The notes under the pieces: generated by a model
Told to the model about the DNA's origin: nothing
Databases searched by the model: none
What the model saw: only the letters and a program-made list of their open reading frames with translations
NCBI RefSeq assembly: GCF_003576245.1
Contig: NZ_QWGA01000003.1
Location: 1,426,001-1,490,000 of the forward strand
Length of the DNA: 64,000 nucleotides
Source of the DNA: Henriciella algicola
GTDB taxonomy: Bacteria > Pseudomonadota > Alphaproteobacteria > Caulobacterales > Hyphomonadaceae
Direction of reading: 5' to 3'
Program-made: the position numbers and the translations under genes
Shown here: piece by piece, positions 61,278 through 64,000 of the stretch
How the letters are laid out: each line of letters starts with the position of its first letter
How positions within the stretch are numbered: position 1 is the first letter of the stretch

Positions 61278-62177
61278 ATGGGTTTCCGCGATTTCCTGCT
61301 TCTCTTCGCCGTCTGCTTTGTCTGGGGGCTGAACCTCGTGGTGACCCGTTGGGTTGTCGCAGACGCCGCCGTGCCGCCTGTCTTCTTTGCGGCCGTCCGC
61401 TTCGCGGGTATCGCGCTAGTTCTCATTCCCTTCCTGTTCCCGGCGCCAAAACAGATGCTGACCCTGTTCGGCATTTCCATGTGTATGGGCGCGGTGCATT
61501 TCGCGCTGCTCTTCATGGGCCTTGCCAATGCAGAAGCGAGCGCAGTGTCCGTCACGGGGCAGCTTGGCGTTCCGTTCGCAACGCTGATGAGCATGGCGTT
61601 CCTTGGTGAGAAGGTCGGCTGGCGGCGTGGCCTCGGCATCATGCTGGCCTTTGCGGGGGTGACCCTGATCGCTTTCGATCCAGACAGTTTCTCGGTCAGC
61701 TTTGGCCTCATCTATGTGATTGTTTCGGCCTTCATCGGCGCCTCTGGCGGCATCATGATGAAGAAGATGGCGCCGATCAGCGCGCTGCAGCTTCAGGCAT
61801 GGCTGGGCCTGTTCAGCTTTGGCCCGCTTTTGATTTTCTCTTTCCTGACAGAAGGCGGACAGGTTGAGGCATTTGTCGGCGGCGGCTGGCTGGTCTGCAC
61901 CGCGACCGTGTTCGCTGTGCTGGGCGTCAGCGTTTTTGGTCATGGCGCTTACTACTACCTCATCAAGAAGTACGATATCTCGCTCCTCTCGCCGCTGACG
62001 CTTATGACGCCGATCTGGGGCGTGGTTCTTGCGGTCAGCCTGCTTGGCGAACCGCTGACATCGCGCCTCGTGGTCGGTGCGGCGATTTCCCTGAGCGGGG
62101 TATTTGTCATTGCCCTGCGCCGGAACAAATCCCTTCCAGAAGCAGCCATTCCTGAAAAAGCCCGTGTGGTGAAATGA
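61278..62177 (+). CDS. EamA/RhaT-family transporter
   Basis: A 299-residue protein with ten membrane helices in two EamA repeats (about 5-135 and 150-285). Likely exports a small metabolite; YdeD-type members export cysteine and O-acetylserine, which would fit the nearby metZ but this is inference. Overlaps the next gene by four bases (ATGA). Confidence 0.83.
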   Translation: MGFRDFLLLFAVCFVWGLNLVVTRWVVADAAVPPVFFAAVRFAGIALVLIPFLFPAPKQMLTLFGISMCMGAVHFALLFMGLANAEASAVSVTGQLGVPFATLMSMAFLGEKVGWRRGLGIMLAFAGVTLIAFDPDSFSVSFGLIYVIVSAFIGASGGIMMKKMAPISALQLQAWLGLFSFGPLLIFSFLTEGGQVEAFVGGGWLVCTATVFAVLGVSVFGHGAYYYLIKKYDISLLSPLTLMTPIWGVVLAVSLLGEPLTSRLVVGAAISLSGVFVIALRRNKSLPEAAIPEKARVVK

Positions 62178-62857
62178 AAATCACTCACCTTTCCAGCCCG
62201 AACTTCAATGACCGCCAGTTCGCGCTTGATATGCTGGTGCTGCACTATACCGGGATGGAAACGGGCGACGCGGCGATTGAACGGCTTACCGACAAGGAAG
62301 CTGGCGTCTCTGCCCATTATGTCGTGCGCGAGACCGGCGAAATCCTGCAGCTGGTCGATGAGGACAAACGGGCATGGCATGCGGGCGTTTCCAGCTGGCG
62401 GGGCGATGAGGATCTCAATTCCCGCTCTGTCGGGATCGAGATCGTGAATGGTGGACATGACTGGCGCGCCCCGGATGGCAGCCTGCCGGACTATCCGGAC
62501 GCGCAGATCGAGGCCGTCATTTCCTTGTCGAAAGCGATCATAGACCGCTGGAATATCCCGGCGGACCGTGTGGTCGGCCACAGCGATATTGCGCCAGCCC
62601 GCAAGGCGGACCCGGGCGAGCATTTCCCCTGGCAACGCCTCTCCGAAGCGGGCATCGGGCTCTGGCCTTCGGTCAGCGGTGGAGCGGACCAGCCCGCAGA
62701 GATATCGCTGCGCGCGATTGGCTATGACGTCAGCGACCTCCCGGCGGCCATCACCGCATTCCGGCGCCGCTGGATGCCGGACCGCATCGATGGCGGTGAC
62801 GACGAAGACCTGCGGGCGGTAGCGGCAGCTGTGGCGGCCGCTTATTCTGCGGTCTGA
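62174..62857 (+). CDS. N-acetylmuramoyl-L-alanine amidase, AmpD/AmiD fold
   Basis: A 227-residue zinc amidase of the Amidase_2 family. LVLHYTGM (His zinc ligand, about 18), HAGVSSWRG and VVGHSDIAPARKADPGEHFPW (His and Asp ligands at about 136-148) are all present. A short C-terminal helical domain resembles a peptidoglycan-binding unit. No signal peptide, so it may act in the cytosol on recycled muropeptides. Converges with the YihY-like gene, overlapping by 16 bases. Confidence 0.9.
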   Translation: MKITHLSSPNFNDRQFALDMLVLHYTGMETGDAAIERLTDKEAGVSAHYVVRETGEILQLVDEDKRAWHAGVSSWRGDEDLNSRSVGIEIVNGGHDWRAPDGSLPDYPDAQIEAVISLSKAIIDRWNIPADRVVGHSDIAPARKADPGEHFPWQRLSEAGIGLWPSVSGGADQPAEISLRAIGYDVSDLPAAITAFRRRWMPDRIDGGDDEDLRAVAAAVAAAYSAV

Positions 62858-63780
62858 TCTGCGCCTTCAATCGCCAGATCGTCTGGCGCTTCGGTCGCGG
62901 CGGGCTCTTCCGACAAGAGTTTCGACCATTCGACACTGAGCGCTGCGCCCAGAAGCAGCGATGAAACCGACACGACCAGCCAGATGAAACCGAGGATCAC
63001 CGACGCCAGCGCGCCGTAGAAAGTGTCGAGAACCGATATCCGCAGATAGAGGTGATAAGCCCAGGTCGCGATACTCCAGCTGAACGCGCCGGCAGCTGCG
63101 CCGAGCATCATGGAGCGACCCGAATTTATCCGTCCGTGCAGCGACAATGAGATGATCAGGTAGAAGATCACAAAGCAGGCGACGAATTTTCCAAGCCAGA
63201 GCTGGGCTGCGAAATTGGAAATGTCGCGCGCCAGTGAAAAGGCGATGAATCCTTCGCGCTCAGTGGCGAAGGACATCAAAAGCTGCAATGCACCAAGTAG
63301 CCAGACAATGAGGATGAGGAGCGTCGTCATCAGAAGCGACACGCCCTGAAAGCGGATGATGTTCGAACGCCGCTCACTGCCCGCGACCATTCGGATACCG
63401 GTAATGGCGGCCTTGGCCCCGGACGTTGCTGTATAGAGCACGACCAGAACTGCGCCCACGGCCCGGATCGTCAGGCCCTGCGGGGTGGAATCGCGAATAG
63501 TGGCAAGGTCAGCCTGCTGGAGCGGGGCAACGGCAGAGGTCAGCACCTGGTCGACCGTGTTCGATAGTGCGTCGGACAGGTCATGCGGCAATAGCGAGAA
63601 GAGCAGGGTCAGCGTGAGATAGATCAGCGGGAAGATGGAGAAGAGCGCGTAGAAGCTGATCCCGCCGGTCACGATCCTCACTTCCGGGCGCGAGAGCCGG
63701 ACAATGGCGCGCCATAGCGGAAGGATAATCCAGTCCCGCAGGAATTGCGGCATTGGCAGTTTTGTCAGCCAGGCCTCCAT
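62842..63780 (-). CDS. YihY/BrkB family membrane protein
   Basis: A 312-residue protein with six membrane helices of the YihY/BrkB family, including RIVTGGISFYALFSIFPLIYLTLTL (about 33-57) and a polar KAAITGIRMVAGSERRSN loop. Often mis-named ribonuclease BN. The ATG at 63780 has GGGAG five bases upstream and starts MEAWLTKLPMPQF; a longer frame adds a 37-residue non-hydrophobic lead that is not expected. Confidence 0.9.
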   Translation of the reverse strand: MEAWLTKLPMPQFLRDWIILPLWRAIVRLSRPEVRIVTGGISFYALFSIFPLIYLTLTLLFSLLPHDLSDALSNTVDQVLTSAVAPLQQADLATIRDSTPQGLTIRAVGAVLVVLYTATSGAKAAITGIRMVAGSERRSNIIRFQGVSLLMTTLLILIVWLLGALQLLMSFATEREGFIAFSLARDISNFAAQLWLGKFVACFVIFYLIISLSLHGRINSGRSMMLGAAAGAFSWSIATWAYHLYLRISVLDTFYGALASVILGFIWLVVSVSSLLLGAALSVEWSKLLSEEPAATEAPDDLAIEGADQTAE

Positions 63781-63823
63781 CGGGGCTCCCCTGCATAGGC
63801 TGTATTGATCCGTGCAGCATGGA

Positions 63824-64000
63824 TCAGCCCGGCGCGCGACGCCATAGCTTCCTGCCACCAAACTCGATTTCCTTGCCTTCTGCCCAGACAAAGGCTATGT
63901 GCCCGCCCCAGAAGTCTCCCTCGTATTGCCGCGGCTGCTGACCCGACTGGCAAAACACTGAGGAAGACAATGTCCCACCCCAACTCGCGTGCCGAGCGCC
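63824..64000 (-). CDS. C-terminal part of an unknown gene running off the window
   Basis: The minus-strand frame is open from 64000 to a TGA at 63826-63824: 58 residues with the protein-like stretch FWGGHIAFVWAEGKEIEF and a basic end RRKLWRRAPG-like. The start lies beyond the window. Family not recognised. It ends 43 bases upstream of the YihY gene and may be in the same operon. Confidence 0.5.
   Translation of the reverse strand, partial: GARHASWGGTLSSSVFCQSGQQPRQYEGDFWGGHIAFVWAEGKEIEFGGRKLWRRAPG

Noticed and set aside
59525-61711. Upstream extension of the dcd frame to about 1067 codons
   Set aside because: The extension runs antisense through metZ, apaG and part of the EamA gene; dcd has a good start and ribosome-binding site at 59524.
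63970-64000. ATG with AGGA upstream on the plus strand at the window end
   Set aside because: Only ten codons are visible and the minus strand has a more protein-like open frame over the same bases; cannot be decided here.

Overview
The window is a gene-dense stretch of about 60% GC alphaproteobacterial chromosome. Gene order (lnt-HTH-metK-trmB, rimP-nusA-ylxR-infB, corC-ybeY-phoH-miaB-fur-rimI-tsaB), long acidic tails on RimP and NusA, and a solitary NDUFS6-type zinc protein point to the Caulobacterales/Hyphomonadales side of the class, a marine Hyphomonas/Henriciella-like organism being my best guess (inference, no database search). There are no rRNAs, insertion sequences, prophage or CRISPR arrays.

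Region 1 (0-24 kb) is almost entirely minus strand and holds core information-processing genes: rbfA, infB, a YlxR/L7Ae-type protein, nusA and rimP; then two paralogous exported TonB-C-domain proteins with a cold-shock gene between them; then trmB, metK, an XRE regulator, lnt, corC, ybeY, phoH, miaB, fur, rimI, tsaB, a RutE-like reductase and an Nfu-type Fe-S carrier. Many of these genes overlap by 1-20 nt, so they probably form a few long operons. A strong intrinsic terminator follows infB and another follows the cold-shock gene. The only large plus-strand insertion is a polytopic GT-C-like membrane protein at 11.1-12.8 kb, whose start overlaps that of trmB head to head.

Region 2 (24-37 kb) is metabolic and accessory: alpha/beta hydrolase, DsbA/GST-kappa isomerase, feruloyl-CoA-synthase-like and FadD-like ligases, TrmO-like protein, a sulfotransferase-like protein overlapping a class IV aminotransferase, two GSTs, an orphan ABC ATPase and a WecG/TagA glycosyltransferase. 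Two copies of an 85-bp three-hairpin repeat lie between convergent genes here.

Region 3 (37-41 kb) is a phage-shock (Psp) envelope-stress locus: divergent pspF, an upstream inverted repeat, a sigma-54 type -24/-12 promoter, then pspA, pspB, pspC and three small membrane proteins (46, 34 and 90 codons) that I cannot assign to known Psp families.

Region 4 (41-54 kb) has mnmC, a CsbD stress protein, a photolyase-type FAD protein lacking the usual N-terminal domain and followed by two tandem mini-GNATs, YcgN, a TraB/GumN lipoprotein, four tRNAs (Arg-CCG, Gly-TCC, Tyr-GTA, Gly-CCC), rlmB, two hydrolases, a TRIC/UPF0126 channel, an orphan ectoine hydroxylase gene (ectD), a CelD/BcsL acetyltransferase and a radical SAM protein.

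Region 5 (54-64 kb) has an XRE regulator plus membrane-protein module with palindromic operators, an MFS transporter, an N-acyl-D-amino-acid deacylase, a lipoprotein, dCTP deaminase, metZ, apaG, an EamA exporter, a cytoplasmic-type amidase, a YihY/BrkB protein, and the 3' end of a gene that runs off the window. The best candidates for something undescribed are the small proteins of the Psp locus, the rearranged photolyase neighbourhood, the TonB-C/Csp/TonB-C trio and the covarying three-hairpin repeat.
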